A stretch of DNA of 23,926 nucleotides from assembly GCA_019236545.1 (NCBI GenBank), contig JAFAIV010000060.1:1-23926 (forward strand). Direction: 5' to 3'. The position numbers and the translations under genes were made by a program. Shown here in pieces: positions 13,990-21,618 of this stretch. Source of the DNA: Actinomycetota bacterium (lineage in GTDB: Bacteria > Actinomycetota > Thermoleophilia > Gaiellales > Gaiellaceae). The notes below the pieces were generated by a model that made no database searches, was not told the origin of the DNA, and saw only the letters and a program-made list of their open reading frames with translations. Every line of letters begins with the position of its first letter. The first letter of the stretch is position 1.

Positions 13990-14769
13990 CTAGCTCAGCT
14001 CGTCGACGAGGTCGGCGACCGAGTCGACGATCCGCGACGGGCGGTACGGGTAGCGCTCGGCCTCGCCGCGGCTGGTCGAGCCGGTGAGGACGAGGACGGT
14101 GTGCATCCCGGCCTCGAGCCCGGCGACGACGTCGGTGTCCATGCGGTCGCCGACCATCGCGGTCGTCTCCGAATGCGCCTCGATCGCGTTCAGGGCGGAG
14201 CGCATCATCAGCGGGTTCGGCTTGCCGATGAAGTACGGTGCGACGCCGGTCGCGCGGCTGATGAGGGCCGCCACGGAGCCGGTCGCGGGCAGCGGCCCGT
14301 CCGGCGAGGGGCCGGTCGTGTCGGGGTTCGTGGCGATGAAGCGGGCGCCGTCGCCGACGAGCCGGATCGCCTGCGTGATCCGCTCGAAGCTGTACGTCCG
14401 CGTCTCGCCGAGGACGACGTAGTCCGGCGAGCGCTCGGTCATCGTGTAGCCGGCCTCGTGGAGCGCGGTCGTCAGGCCCGCCTCGCCGATCACGAACGCC
14501 GAGCCGCCGGGCCGCTGGCTCTCCAGGAAGCGGGCCGTCGCCAGCGCCGCGGTCCAGATCGAGTCCTCGGGCACCTCGAGCCCGCTCGCGGCGAGCCGCG
14601 CCGAGAGGTCGCGGCGGGTGTAGATCGAGTTGTTCGTCAGGACGAGGAACGGCAGCCCGCGCTCGCGCAGGCGCGCGATGAAGCGGTCGGCGCCCGGGAT
14701 CGGGTGCTCCTCGCGGACGAGGACGCCGTCCATGTCGATCAGCCAGGATCGGATCGCGTGCTCGGGCAC
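13990..14769 (-). CDS. HAD-IIA (NagD-type) phosphatase
   Basis: Cytoplasmic phosphatase (259 aa) of the NagD/p-nitrophenylphosphatase subfamily, with a C2 cap inserted between motifs II and III. Motif I is IDMDGVL (D12, D14), motif II is LTNNS (T45-S48), the motif III lysine is K183 in FIGKPNPLMM, and motif IV is MVGDRMDTDV (D208, D211/D213). AFVIGEAGL and VVLGETRTYSFERI belong to the cap. Members act on small phosphorylated metabolites such as nucleotides, sugar phosphates or glycolipid head groups; the substrate here is unknown. The GTG start at 14769 fits the family's usual N-terminus, but I see no clear ribosome binding site. A strong terminator-like hairpin separates it from the secreted-protein gene upstream. 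Confidence 0.93.
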   Translation of the reverse strand: MPEHAIRSWLIDMDGVLVREEHPIPGADRFIARLRERGLPFLVLTNNSIYTRRDLSARLAASGLEVPEDSIWTAALATARFLESQRPGGSAFVIGEAGLTTALHEAGYTMTERSPDYVVLGETRTYSFERITQAIRLVGDGARFIATNPDTTGPSPDGPLPATGSVAALISRATGVAPYFIGKPNPLMMRSALNAIEAHSETTAMVGDRMDTDVVAGLEAGMHTVLVLTGSTSRGEAERYPYRPSRIVDSVADLVDELS

Positions 14770-14789
14770 GCGCCCATCTTCTCAGGAAG

Positions 14790-14819
14790 CGTGGGGCCTG
14801 CCGTGTGGCAGGCCCCACG
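14790..14819 (-). terminator. Terminator hairpin after secreted-protein gene
   Basis: Perfect 13-bp GC-rich stem: CGTGGGGCCTGCC pairs with GGCAGGCCCCACG around the loop GTGT. It lies 11 nt beyond the stop codon of the gene ending at 14831 and 20 nt before the start of the HAD phosphatase. It lacks a run of T, but its length and perfect pairing make it the best terminator candidate in the window. Confidence 0.75.
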
Positions 14820-14830
14820 TGTTGCCCGGT

Positions 14831-15871
14831 TCAGCGACGGACGAGCGTGGAGCTGCTCGCGAGCTGGCTGAGCAGCCCGCGGCTGTCCGTCGCGCGCAGC
14901 GTCACGACCAGCCGGCCGTTGCTGCGGTAGCGCGAGAGCAGGGCCCACGACTTCGAGACCGTCGTGCACCCGTTGACGTACACGGAGAAGTGCCGCGTGT
15001 ACGGGAGCTGGCGCGTCTTCAGGTCGCGCTCGGTGAGCCGCACCGTGCCCGAGATCTGCGAGCAGACCCGGATCCGCGCGTTGACGCTGGTGCGCGTGTG
15101 CGTCAGCGAGACGATCTTCACCGTCGGCGCCTCGGGGGCCGGCGTGGTCGTCGTCACGGTGTTCGTCGTCGTGACGACGCTCGTCGTGGTCTGCGTCGTC
15201 GTCGTGGTGTTCGACGCGATCACCGGGCTCGTCGCTGTCGCGACGGTGGCCTGCTGGCCGCCCGACGCGTGCGCCGTGACGAGAGCGCGCAGCCGCGAGC
15301 CGACGTCGCTCGACGCGATGTTGTAGCTCTGGCCCGTCGCGCCGGCGATGTCCTTGCAGTTGGCGCCGGCGGCGTCGCAGCGCTGCCACTGGCGGCTGAA
15401 CGAGGTGGGCGTCGGCGTCCAGAGGCCGTTGCCCACGGTGATCGTGTCGCCGGCCTTGGAGCCGTTGCCGAGCGTCGGCTTCACATCGTTCCGCGGGCCG
15501 TTGCTCGAGTCGACGACGTCGGTCGCGTCCGAGGTCGCGGAGGCCTTGCCATCCTGATTCGTCGCGGTCACGACGACGCGGACGGTGTGGCCGACGTCGG
15601 CGGCGGCGAGCGTGTAGGTCTTGCTCGTCGCGCCGGTGATGTTCCCGCAACTCGTCCCATCGTCGTGGCAGCGCTGCCACTGGTAGGCGAACGAGGTCGG
15701 GTTGTTCGACCAGCCGCCGTCGGACGCGGTCAGCGTGGCGCCCTGGACGGCTGCGCCGCCGACGGACGGGGCGGCGGTGTTCGCCGGTGCGGCGGCCGAA
15801 GCCGACGACGCGAGCACGAGCGCGACCGCGGCGAGCGCGGCCGCGACCGGCAACAGTACGAGTCGTTTCAT
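14831..15871 (-). CDS. Secreted protein with two QWQRC Ig-like repeats
   Basis: Exported protein (346 aa) of unknown function. A Sec signal peptide covers about residues 1-27 (MKRLVLLPVAAAL..SASA-A). Two repeats follow, each with a tryptophan, PTSF, QWQRC (64-68 and 161-165), a second Cys, an I-x-GAT segment, and a DVG..R..V(T)A strand. They are spaced 97 residues apart and look like beta-sandwich domains, perhaps with a Cys-Cys bond. A threonine-rich linker (about 222-243) leads to a C-terminal beta-rich domain with two cysteines. No membrane anchor or sortase motif is seen. The start is ATG 15871, with GGGAGG 6 nt upstream. An in-frame ATG at 15892 would lose the signal peptide's normal N-terminus. 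A role in the cell surface or adhesion is possible but unproven. Confidence 0.87.
   Translation of the reverse strand: MKRLVLLPVAAALAAVALVLASSASAAAPANTAAPSVGGAAVQGATLTASDGGWSNNPTSFAYQWQRCHDDGTSCGNITGATSKTYTLAAADVGHTVRVVVTATNQDGKASATSDATDVVDSSNGPRNDVKPTLGNGSKAGDTITVGNGLWTPTPTSFSRQWQRCDAAGANCKDIAGATGQSYNIASSDVGSRLRALVTAHASGGQQATVATATSPVIASNTTTTTQTTTSVVTTTNTVTTTTPAPEAPTVKIVSLTHTRTSVNARIRVCSQISGTVRLTERDLKTRQLPYTRHFSVYVNGCTTVSKSWALLSRYRSNGRLVVTLRATDSRGLLSQLASSSTLVRR
15143..15208 (-). repeat. Threonine-codon low-complexity linker
   Basis: Codes for residues 222-243 of the secreted protein: mostly threonine with Val, Ser and Gln, written largely as ACG/ACC triplets. It resembles flexible, possibly O-glycosylated linkers of actinobacterial exported proteins and is prone to length change. 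Confidence 0.7.
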
Positions 15872-15877
15872 CGTGGT

Positions 15878-15883
15878 CCTCCC
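15878..15883 (-). promoter_or_regulatory. Strong ribosome binding site of secreted-protein gene
   Basis: GGGAGG, 6 nt before ATG 15871. It fixes the start and contrasts with the leaderless-type starts of most genes in the window. Confidence 0.8.
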
Positions 15884-15946
15884 TTTTGGCATACGAGGAA
15901 GGCGTTGCCGCGCCGGGTGAACCCCACACGTGCGTTTACGGACTTC

Positions 15947-18199
15947 TTACAGGGATCGGCGCACGCGAATTGCAGGGGAAACGACGCGGAGGGAGGTCGT
16001 CCCGAAGCTCGCGGTGGTGAGGACGCGGAGCGTGGCGCGGGCGAGGCCGGCGCCCAGGCGCAGCCGCGAGCCGGTCGCGCCGCGCATCGACGCGCAGCTC
16101 CCGCCGCTGCAGCGCTGCCACTGGAACCGGACGCTGCTCGGGGCGCGCGTGAACCGCGGCGCGACGACGCGCAGGGTCGAGCCGACGATGGCCTGGCCGG
16201 TGATCCGCGGCTTCGCGACCAGCTGCGGCACGGCGGGGACGACGCGGAGCGCGGCGGTGTTGTCGGTCGCGTTCGTCTCGGCGGGCGCCGTGCTCGTGAC
16301 GACGGCGGAGACGTCCTGCTCGCCGGCGGCTCCGACCGTGCCGGTGACGGACACCTGTACCGGCGTCGCCGCGACGCCCGGGAGCGGGCACGTGAGGGTC
16401 TGCGCGGCCTGCGTGCAGGTCGCTCCGGTCGTGCCGGTCAGCGCGAACGCGGGCGGCAGAGTCAGCTGGAGCGTCGCCGCGGTCGAGGCCGTCGGGCTCG
16501 CGTTCGTCACCGTGGCGACGATCGTCAGCGGCTTCCCGGCTGGCGGCGCCGTGGCCGGGGTCGCCGTCAGCGCGACGCGGAGGTCGGGCGGCGGCGCGGC
16601 GGCCGCGACGGTGACGGCCTGGCTCGCCGCGAGCGCGCCGAAGCCGGTCGCCGTGAGCGTCGGCGTGCCGGCGTTCGGGTCGTCGTAGAAGAAGGAGACG
16701 CCGGAGTTGCCGGTCGGGATGGTGACCGTGAGCGTCGACGCGAACGGCCCGGCCGCGCTGGTCGCGAAGCCGGCGCCGGCCGAGTTCGTCGCGAGCGTCA
16801 CCTGCAGCGGCGCGGTCAGTGCCTGCTGGACGCCGTTCGTCAGCAGCTGCACCGAGAGCTGCGCCGGCTGGCCCGCCTGCACCTGCGCCGGCGCCGGGAG
16901 CGAGAGCTGGAACGGCCAGCTCGAGAACGCCGACCAGCTCTCCGTGAAGGCCGCGCCGCCGACGGTCGCCGTGCACCAGGCGGTCCCGCACGCGTTCGTG
17001 GGCGACTGGTCGGAGTCGTGGATCGCGGCGGCGAGCCGGTCGAGCAGCGCGCCGGAGTCGGACGCGAACTGCGCCGTCCACGCCGCGTTCCCCTGCATCC
17101 GCGGCGCCCACGCGAAGCCGAAGCGGTCGACGGGCCAGCCGCTCTGCTGCGAGAGCGTCCGCGCCGCGGCGACCTGCGCCGTCACGTAGTCCTGCATCGT
17201 CTGCAGCGGCACGTCCGTGAAGCCGTACGCGCTGTCCCAGATCCAGGCGGCGTTCGCGAGCGGCTGGTACGCCTGCTGGAGGTAGGCGAGCGCGGTCGCC
17301 GCGTCGGGCGGCGCGGCTGCGGCGAGCGCCAGCGGGTGCGCGAGGTACGCGTTCACGTGCTGGATGCGCGCGTCCGTCGCCGCGCCCGAGACTGCGTAAA
17401 GACGCACGTCGCCGTACGACTCCTGGGAGAAGTCGCTGACGTAGGAGCTCATCGCCTGCCAGAAGGTCGAGTCGAGCAGCCAGCTCGCGAGCGCGGCCTT
17501 GTACGCCGACAGGCTCGCCGTGCCCTGGTCCATGCCGATGTCGAAGACCGTGCCCTTGACGAACGGGCCGCCGCCGCCCGCGTCGTAGAGGCCGCGCACG
17601 AGGTCCTCGACGTTCTGGCGCGCGTTCGGGTCGCCGCGCCGGACGCCCGACGAGAGCTCGTTCAGCGCCCACGAGTCCCCGGCGCCGACGTCGAAGCCGG
17701 CGGCCGCCATCCTCTGCCGGAACGTGACGCCCGCCTGGTACCAGCTCCCGTTCCCCGCGGCGACCCACTTGCTCCAGCCGGCGTAGTTGAGCTCGGCGAG
17801 CGCGTGGAAGTTCGGGCCGAGTGCGCGGATCTTCGACGCCTGCCCGGTGCGGAGGGCGGTCTTGTCGGCGGCCAGCGGCGGCACCGAGACGAAGTACTGC
17901 GCGCACGGCGACTCGTTCGCCGCGAGCTTCGTCGCAAGACGCAGCCAGTCGTCCTGCGCGTAGAACACCGCGCGCAGCGGCCGGCAGTCCCTCGCGGCCA
18001 GCGGCAGCCGTCCCTCGCGGCGCCGCCGGACGAGCTGCGTCCAGAGCGTCTGCGTCGCCTGCGGCGTCAGCGACGGGACGAGCGTGCGCGTCGCGGCAGG
18101 CGCGGTCGCCGCCGACAGCAGGACGGCGAGAACGGCCGCGGCAGCGGCGACAACGACACGAAGACCCCCCAACTGAGCTCCCAGCGGCTCCCGCCGCAC
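15947..18199 (-). CDS. Large secreted multidomain protein, putative glycosidase-like N-domain
   Basis: Exported 750-aa protein that I cannot assign to a named enzyme. The signal peptide hydrophobic core is about residues 14-30, with cleavage near APA-A. Residues 45-430 form a catalytic-looking domain with many aromatic and acidic residues (FYAQDDWLRL, GPNFHALAELNYAGWSKW, GDSWALNELSSGVRRGD, WIWDSAYGFTDV), suggestive of a TIM-barrel glycosidase; this is inference. Beta domains follow: an Ig-like domain (431-538), a DUF11/CARDB-like domain (539-656), and a C-terminal module with QWQRC (693-697), the same module as in the next gene downstream. Start GTG 18199 follows TAGCCT by 5 nt. TTG 18172 with GGGAG upstream is an alternative that gives a shorter signal peptide. 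Confidence 0.8.
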   Translation of the reverse strand: MRREPLGAQLGGLRVVVAAAAAVLAVLLSAATAPAATRTLVPSLTPQATQTLWTQLVRRRREGRLPLAARDCRPLRAVFYAQDDWLRLATKLAANESPCAQYFVSVPPLAADKTALRTGQASKIRALGPNFHALAELNYAGWSKWVAAGNGSWYQAGVTFRQRMAAAGFDVGAGDSWALNELSSGVRRGDPNARQNVEDLVRGLYDAGGGGPFVKGTVFDIGMDQGTASLSAYKAALASWLLDSTFWQAMSSYVSDFSQESYGDVRLYAVSGAATDARIQHVNAYLAHPLALAAAAPPDAATALAYLQQAYQPLANAAWIWDSAYGFTDVPLQTMQDYVTAQVAAARTLSQQSGWPVDRFGFAWAPRMQGNAAWTAQFASDSGALLDRLAAAIHDSDQSPTNACGTAWCTATVGGAAFTESWSAFSSWPFQLSLPAPAQVQAGQPAQLSVQLLTNGVQQALTAPLQVTLATNSAGAGFATSAAGPFASTLTVTIPTGNSGVSFFYDDPNAGTPTLTATGFGALAASQAVTVAAAAPPPDLRVALTATPATAPPAGKPLTIVATVTNASPTASTAATLQLTLPPAFALTGTTGATCTQAAQTLTCPLPGVAATPVQVSVTGTVGAAGEQDVSAVVTSTAPAETNATDNTAALRVVPAVPQLVAKPRITGQAIVGSTLRVVAPRFTRAPSSVRFQWQRCSGGSCASMRGATGSRLRLGAGLARATLRVLTTASFGTTSLRVVSPAIRVRRSL

Positions 18200-18204
18200 G
18201 ATCC

Positions 18205-18210
18205 AGGCTA
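18205..18210 (-). promoter_or_regulatory. -10 box overlapping a stop codon (TAGCCT)
   Basis: The TAG stop codon of the spermidine-synthase-like gene (18210-18208) is the first half of TAGCCT, followed by 5 nt and GTG 18199 of the secreted-protein gene. This is the same arrangement as at 11475-11480 on the other strand. Confidence 0.45.
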
Positions 18211-20226
18211 GCCGGAGCCGGGCGAGTCCACGACCGGGACCGGCGCCCCGGCCGTCCGCGTCAGCAGCCGGTACGAGACGAGCGCCGCGACGTAGAGCCC
18301 GCCGACGACGAGCAGCAGCGCGCGGTATCCCGTCACGAGCGAGAGGTATTCCAGCGCACCGCCGACCATCGCCCCGAGCAGGTTCGCCGCGAACGCCGCC
18401 GTCGCCGACCCGACCGCCCCGAACCGCTGCGCGAAGACGAGGTTGGCGAGGTAGATCGGCGCGAACGCGAGCGCAGCTGCTGCGAGGAAGCGCGGCAGCG
18501 GCGAGAGCGAGAGCAGCGTGTCCTCCGGTACCGACCACGCGACCGCGAGCGCCGCCAGCAGGAACCCGTACAGCAGCCACGGCGACGGCAGCCGCACTCG
18601 TCGCGCCGTCTCGACCGCGAGCCAGACGCTCAGGAGCACACCGAGGAAGACGAGCGCGTTCACGAGCCAGGTCGTCCCGAAGAGCAGCGCGAACTGGACG
18701 ACGTTCTTCGTCTCCAGGAGCAGGAACGCCGCGCCCATGCAGGCGAGGTCGACGTAGCGGCGCATCTCCGAGATCCCGGAGCGCCCGCCGCCGGCGGCGC
18801 CGATCAGGAGCACCGTCGCGCCGAGCATCAGGAGCAGCGTGTGCCAGTAGATCGACGGGATCGTGCGCGTCTGCAGGTACGGGAACGGGTAGTCGTCCGT
18901 CGGCCGGCTCACGGCGACCGGCTTCCAGGGCGTGCGGCAGTCGCGGATCGGGCCGAGGCTCTCGGTGAGGACTGCCTGGCGGCGTCCGGCGAGCGGGTCT
19001 CCGACCTCGACGCACGGTGGCTTCCCGAAGACTGCGTTCAGCGTCCCGGCGTACCGGTCGCGCAGCCACGACTCGTAGTAGTTGTACATCGCAAAGACGC
19101 CGCCGGGCCTGAGCAGCGACTTGACGCGCTCCATCGACTCGGTCGTGAAGAGGTAGTTCTCGAGCCGCAGCGACCCCTGGCCGGCGAGCAGCGTCAGCGA
19201 GTCCGGAAGCGCGAAGACGATCAGGTCGTAGCGGTTGCCGGTGTTCTGGACGAAAGCGCGGCCGTCGTCGATGTGGACGCTGACGCGCGGGCTCGCGTAC
19301 GGGTGGTTCGGGTGGTAGCGCTTGCCGAGCGCCTGGATCTCCGGGTCGATCTCGACCGCGTCCACGTGCCGCACGCCTTTCGAGAGCGCGACCGCGACGT
19401 CGTTCCCGTTCCCGGCGCCGACGATCAGCATGCTCCGCGGCGTCCGCGCGACGTGGCGGTACGGGAAGAAGTAGAAGCGCTCGATCTTCCGCAGCGTCGC
19501 GACGGGGAACGCGGTCTGGTGCGGGATGTTGTTCGCGCTGATCGAGAGCGTCCGGCTCGTGCGCGTGTGGCCGACGACGACCGGGCCGGGCGTGTAGGTC
19601 GCGGTGATCTTGTAGTACGGCGACCAGTGCTCGTTCGAGCGCGCCGACTCCAGCGAGAGCAGCGCGAGGACGGCGACGAGCGCTCCGACCTGCCAGCGGC
19701 GGCCGACGAGCACGAGGAGGAGCGCGCTTGCGACCGCGCCCCAGGCGATCGGCGGCAGTTCCAGGAAGGACAACGCCGTGAAGACGAGGATTCCGGCGAT
19801 CGAGCCGAGGATGTCGAGCCGGTACGCCTCGAGCGGCGGGAACTGGACGAACTGCCGCCCGACCGCCTGCCCGATCCCGGCCATGACCGCGACCGTCAGC
19901 GCGAACGTCGCGCTCAGCTCGACCCAGCGCGGCGCCGCCGTCCACCCGAACGCGCCGGTGAGCCGCCCCGTCTCCAGCTGCACCGAGACGGGGAAGAGGA
20001 GGACGAAGCCGACGCCGAGCGCGAGGGCGACCGGCGTCCACGGGAACAGGTCGGGCTCGCGCCGCGCGCGCAGGAAGCCGAGCCCGATCCCGAGGAAGCT
20101 CGAGAGCAGGACGAAGTTCGTCAGATACGCGAGGTGGACGTCGTTCGCCGCGGTCCAGCGGATCAGCGACAGCTCCACGAAGAGCATCAGGAAGCTGAGC
20201 AGAAAGAGGCGGCGACGACCTCCCAC
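18208..20226 (-). CDS. Membrane-embedded spermidine-synthase-like methyltransferase-fold protein
   Basis: 672-aa fusion of membrane segments with a spermidine/spermine synthase-like domain. Residues 7-195 carry about seven membrane helices. Residues about 200-440 form the Rossmann-like domain with nucleotide loop IVGAGNGNDV (268-277), the acidic ribose-binding VEIDPEI (291-297) and HIDDGRAFV. About seven more helices follow. The usual catalytic D-x-x-DP motif is replaced by FALPDSL, so true polyamine synthesis is doubtful. Related proteins in other bacteria are uncharacterised membrane forms. Start GTG 20226 was chosen over TTG 20235 because TAGGTT ends 7 nt upstream of it. It lies 18 bp after phnY and may be read through from the phosphonate operon as well as from its own promoter. 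Confidence 0.85.
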   Translation of the reverse strand: MGGRRRLFLLSFLMLFVELSLIRWTAANDVHLAYLTNFVLLSSFLGIGLGFLRARREPDLFPWTPVALALGVGFVLLFPVSVQLETGRLTGAFGWTAAPRWVELSATFALTVAVMAGIGQAVGRQFVQFPPLEAYRLDILGSIAGILVFTALSFLELPPIAWGAVASALLLVLVGRRWQVGALVAVLALLSLESARSNEHWSPYYKITATYTPGPVVVGHTRTSRTLSISANNIPHQTAFPVATLRKIERFYFFPYRHVARTPRSMLIVGAGNGNDVAVALSKGVRHVDAVEIDPEIQALGKRYHPNHPYASPRVSVHIDDGRAFVQNTGNRYDLIVFALPDSLTLLAGQGSLRLENYLFTTESMERVKSLLRPGGVFAMYNYYESWLRDRYAGTLNAVFGKPPCVEVGDPLAGRRQAVLTESLGPIRDCRTPWKPVAVSRPTDDYPFPYLQTRTIPSIYWHTLLLMLGATVLLIGAAGGGRSGISEMRRYVDLACMGAAFLLLETKNVVQFALLFGTTWLVNALVFLGVLLSVWLAVETARRVRLPSPWLLYGFLLAALAVAWSVPEDTLLSLSPLPRFLAAAALAFAPIYLANLVFAQRFGAVGSATAAFAANLLGAMVGGALEYLSLVTGYRALLLVVGGLYVAALVSYRLLTRTAGAPVPVVDSPGSG

Positions 20227-20233
20227 GCGCGGC

Positions 20234-20239
20234 AACCTA
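20234..20239 (-). promoter_or_regulatory. Putative -10 box of spermidine-synthase-like gene
   Basis: TAGGTT followed by 7 nt and GTG 20226, within the 18-bp gap after phnY. It supports the shorter start and an independent leaderless transcript. Confidence 0.5.
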
Positions 20240-20244
20240 CTCGT

Positions 20245-21618
20245 TCAGGGCCAGGGCAGGCTGAAGAGCTTGGTCGTCGTCAGCGCGCGCACCGCCTCGA
20301 CGACGCCCTCCTTCACGCCGAGCCCCGAGTCCTTGATCCCGCCGAACGGCGTCGCCTCGGTGCGGAAGCCCGGCACCTCGTCGACGTTGACGCTGCCGAC
20401 GCGGAGCTCGCGGATGCAGCGCGTGATCGCGGCGAGGTCGTTCGACACGATCCCGGAGGAGAGGCCGTAGCGCGTCCCGTTCGCGACGGCGAGCGCCTCG
20501 TCGAGGTCGCGGACGCGGATCAGCGGGATCGCCGGGCCGAAGGTCTCCTCCCGGACGAGCTCCATCTCCGGGCGGACGTGGTCGACGACGGGCGGGACGA
20601 GCTGCGCGCCGGTGCGCTCGCCGCCGGCGAGGAGGGTGGCGCCCTCGGCGACGGCGGCGGCGACGCGAGCCTCGACGAGCGCAGCCGCCTCCTCGTCGAT
20701 CAGCGTCCCGATCTCCGTCTCGTCCGCGAGCGGGTCGCCGACACGGAGGAGCCGCGCCCGGGCGAGGATCGCCTCCGCGAGCGCGTCCCCGAGCGGCTCC
20801 TCGACGATCACGCGCTTGACGGCGGTGCAGCGCTGGCCGCTGTTCTTCGTCGCGCCGGAGACCGCCAGCTCGGCCGCGCGCGCGACGTCGGCGTCGCGGA
20901 GGACGAGCAGCGGGTCGTTCCCGCCGAGCTCGAGGACGGCGCGCCGGTAGCCGAGCCGGTCGGCGATCAGCCTCCCGACGGCGACGCCGCCGGTGAAGGA
21001 GACGACCTCGACGGCGTCGTGGGCCAGCATCTCGTCGAGGATCTCGGCGCGGTCGCCGGTGACGACGGCGAGCGCCTCCTCGGGATAGCCGGCCTCGTGG
21101 ATCGCCCGCTCGAGCCAGAGCGCGGTGAGCGGCGTCTTCTCCGACGGCTTGAGGACGATCGGCGCGCCGGCGGCGATCGCGGGGGCGACCTTGTGCGCGA
21201 CCTGGTTCAGCGGGTGGTTGAAGGGCGTGATCGCGGCGACGAGCCGGACCGGCTCGCGCACGGTGTACGCGCGGCGCGCGCGCCCGTGCGCGGACACGTC
21301 CATCGCGTACGCCTCGCCGTGGTCCTCGAGCGCCTCCCGGGCGGCGAAGCGGAAGACGTCGGCGGCGCGGCCGGTCTCGTAGCGCGTGTCGGCGAGGCAG
21401 AGGCCGGACTCGAGCGTGATCGCCCGCGCCAGCTCGTCGCGCTCCGCCTCGATTCGCGCGGCGACCCGCTCCAGCACCGCCGCGCGCGCGTGCCGGTCGA
21501 GCGCGACGCGCGTCGCGCCCGCGCGGTCGAGCGCGGCGCGCACCTCCTCGCGCGAGCGCAGCGGCGCCTCCCCGACGACCTCGCCGGTGAACGGGTAGCG
21601 CACCTCGAAGGCGCTCAC
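20245..21618 (-). CDS. phnY: Phosphonoacetaldehyde dehydrogenase
   Basis: NAD(P)+-dependent aldehyde dehydrogenase (457 aa) oxidising phosphonoacetaldehyde to phosphonoacetate. Catalytic residues are Cys264 (NSGQRCTAVKRV), Glu230 (VLELGGNDPLLV), Asn134 (TPFNHPLNQVAHKVAP) and cofactor lysine Lys157 (LKPSEKTPLTA). TPFNHPLNQVAHKVAP followed by VLKPSEKTPL is characteristic of PhnY and close relatives, and the genomic neighbours phnA and phnW confirm the assignment. The GTG start overlaps the phnA stop codon as GTGA, so it is the last phn gene of a W-A-Y operon. A long in-frame extension upstream lies inside phnA and was rejected. It is slightly shorter than most ALDHs at the N-terminus. Confidence 0.93.
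   Translation of the reverse strand: MSAFEVRYPFTGEVVGEAPLRSREEVRAALDRAGATRVALDRHARAAVLERVAARIEAERDELARAITLESGLCLADTRYETGRAADVFRFAAREALEDHGEAYAMDVSAHGRARRAYTVREPVRLVAAITPFNHPLNQVAHKVAPAIAAGAPIVLKPSEKTPLTALWLERAIHEAGYPEEALAVVTGDRAEILDEMLAHDAVEVVSFTGGVAVGRLIADRLGYRRAVLELGGNDPLLVLRDADVARAAELAVSGATKNSGQRCTAVKRVIVEEPLGDALAEAILARARLLRVGDPLADETEIGTLIDEEAAALVEARVAAAVAEGATLLAGGERTGAQLVPPVVDHVRPEMELVREETFGPAIPLIRVRDLDEALAVANGTRYGLSSGIVSNDLAAITRCIRELRVGSVNVDEVPGFRTEATPFGGIKDSGLGVKEGVVEAVRALTTTKLFSLPWP

Noticed and set aside
15143..15208. Repeated GTCGTCGTC-like plus-strand triplets as a microsatellite or CRISPR-like array
   Set aside because: They are the threonine codons of a linker in the secreted protein, with no spacer structure.
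14630..18211. Open frame of 1193 codons on the plus strand
   Set aside because: It is antisense to the NagD-type phosphatase and the two secreted-protein genes, with a compositionally biased translation and no recognisable domain.
20227..20235. TTG at 20235 as the start of the spermidine-synthase-like gene
   Set aside because: GTG 20226 has TAGGTT at 7 nt, matching other starts, and the TTG would fall inside the promoter box.
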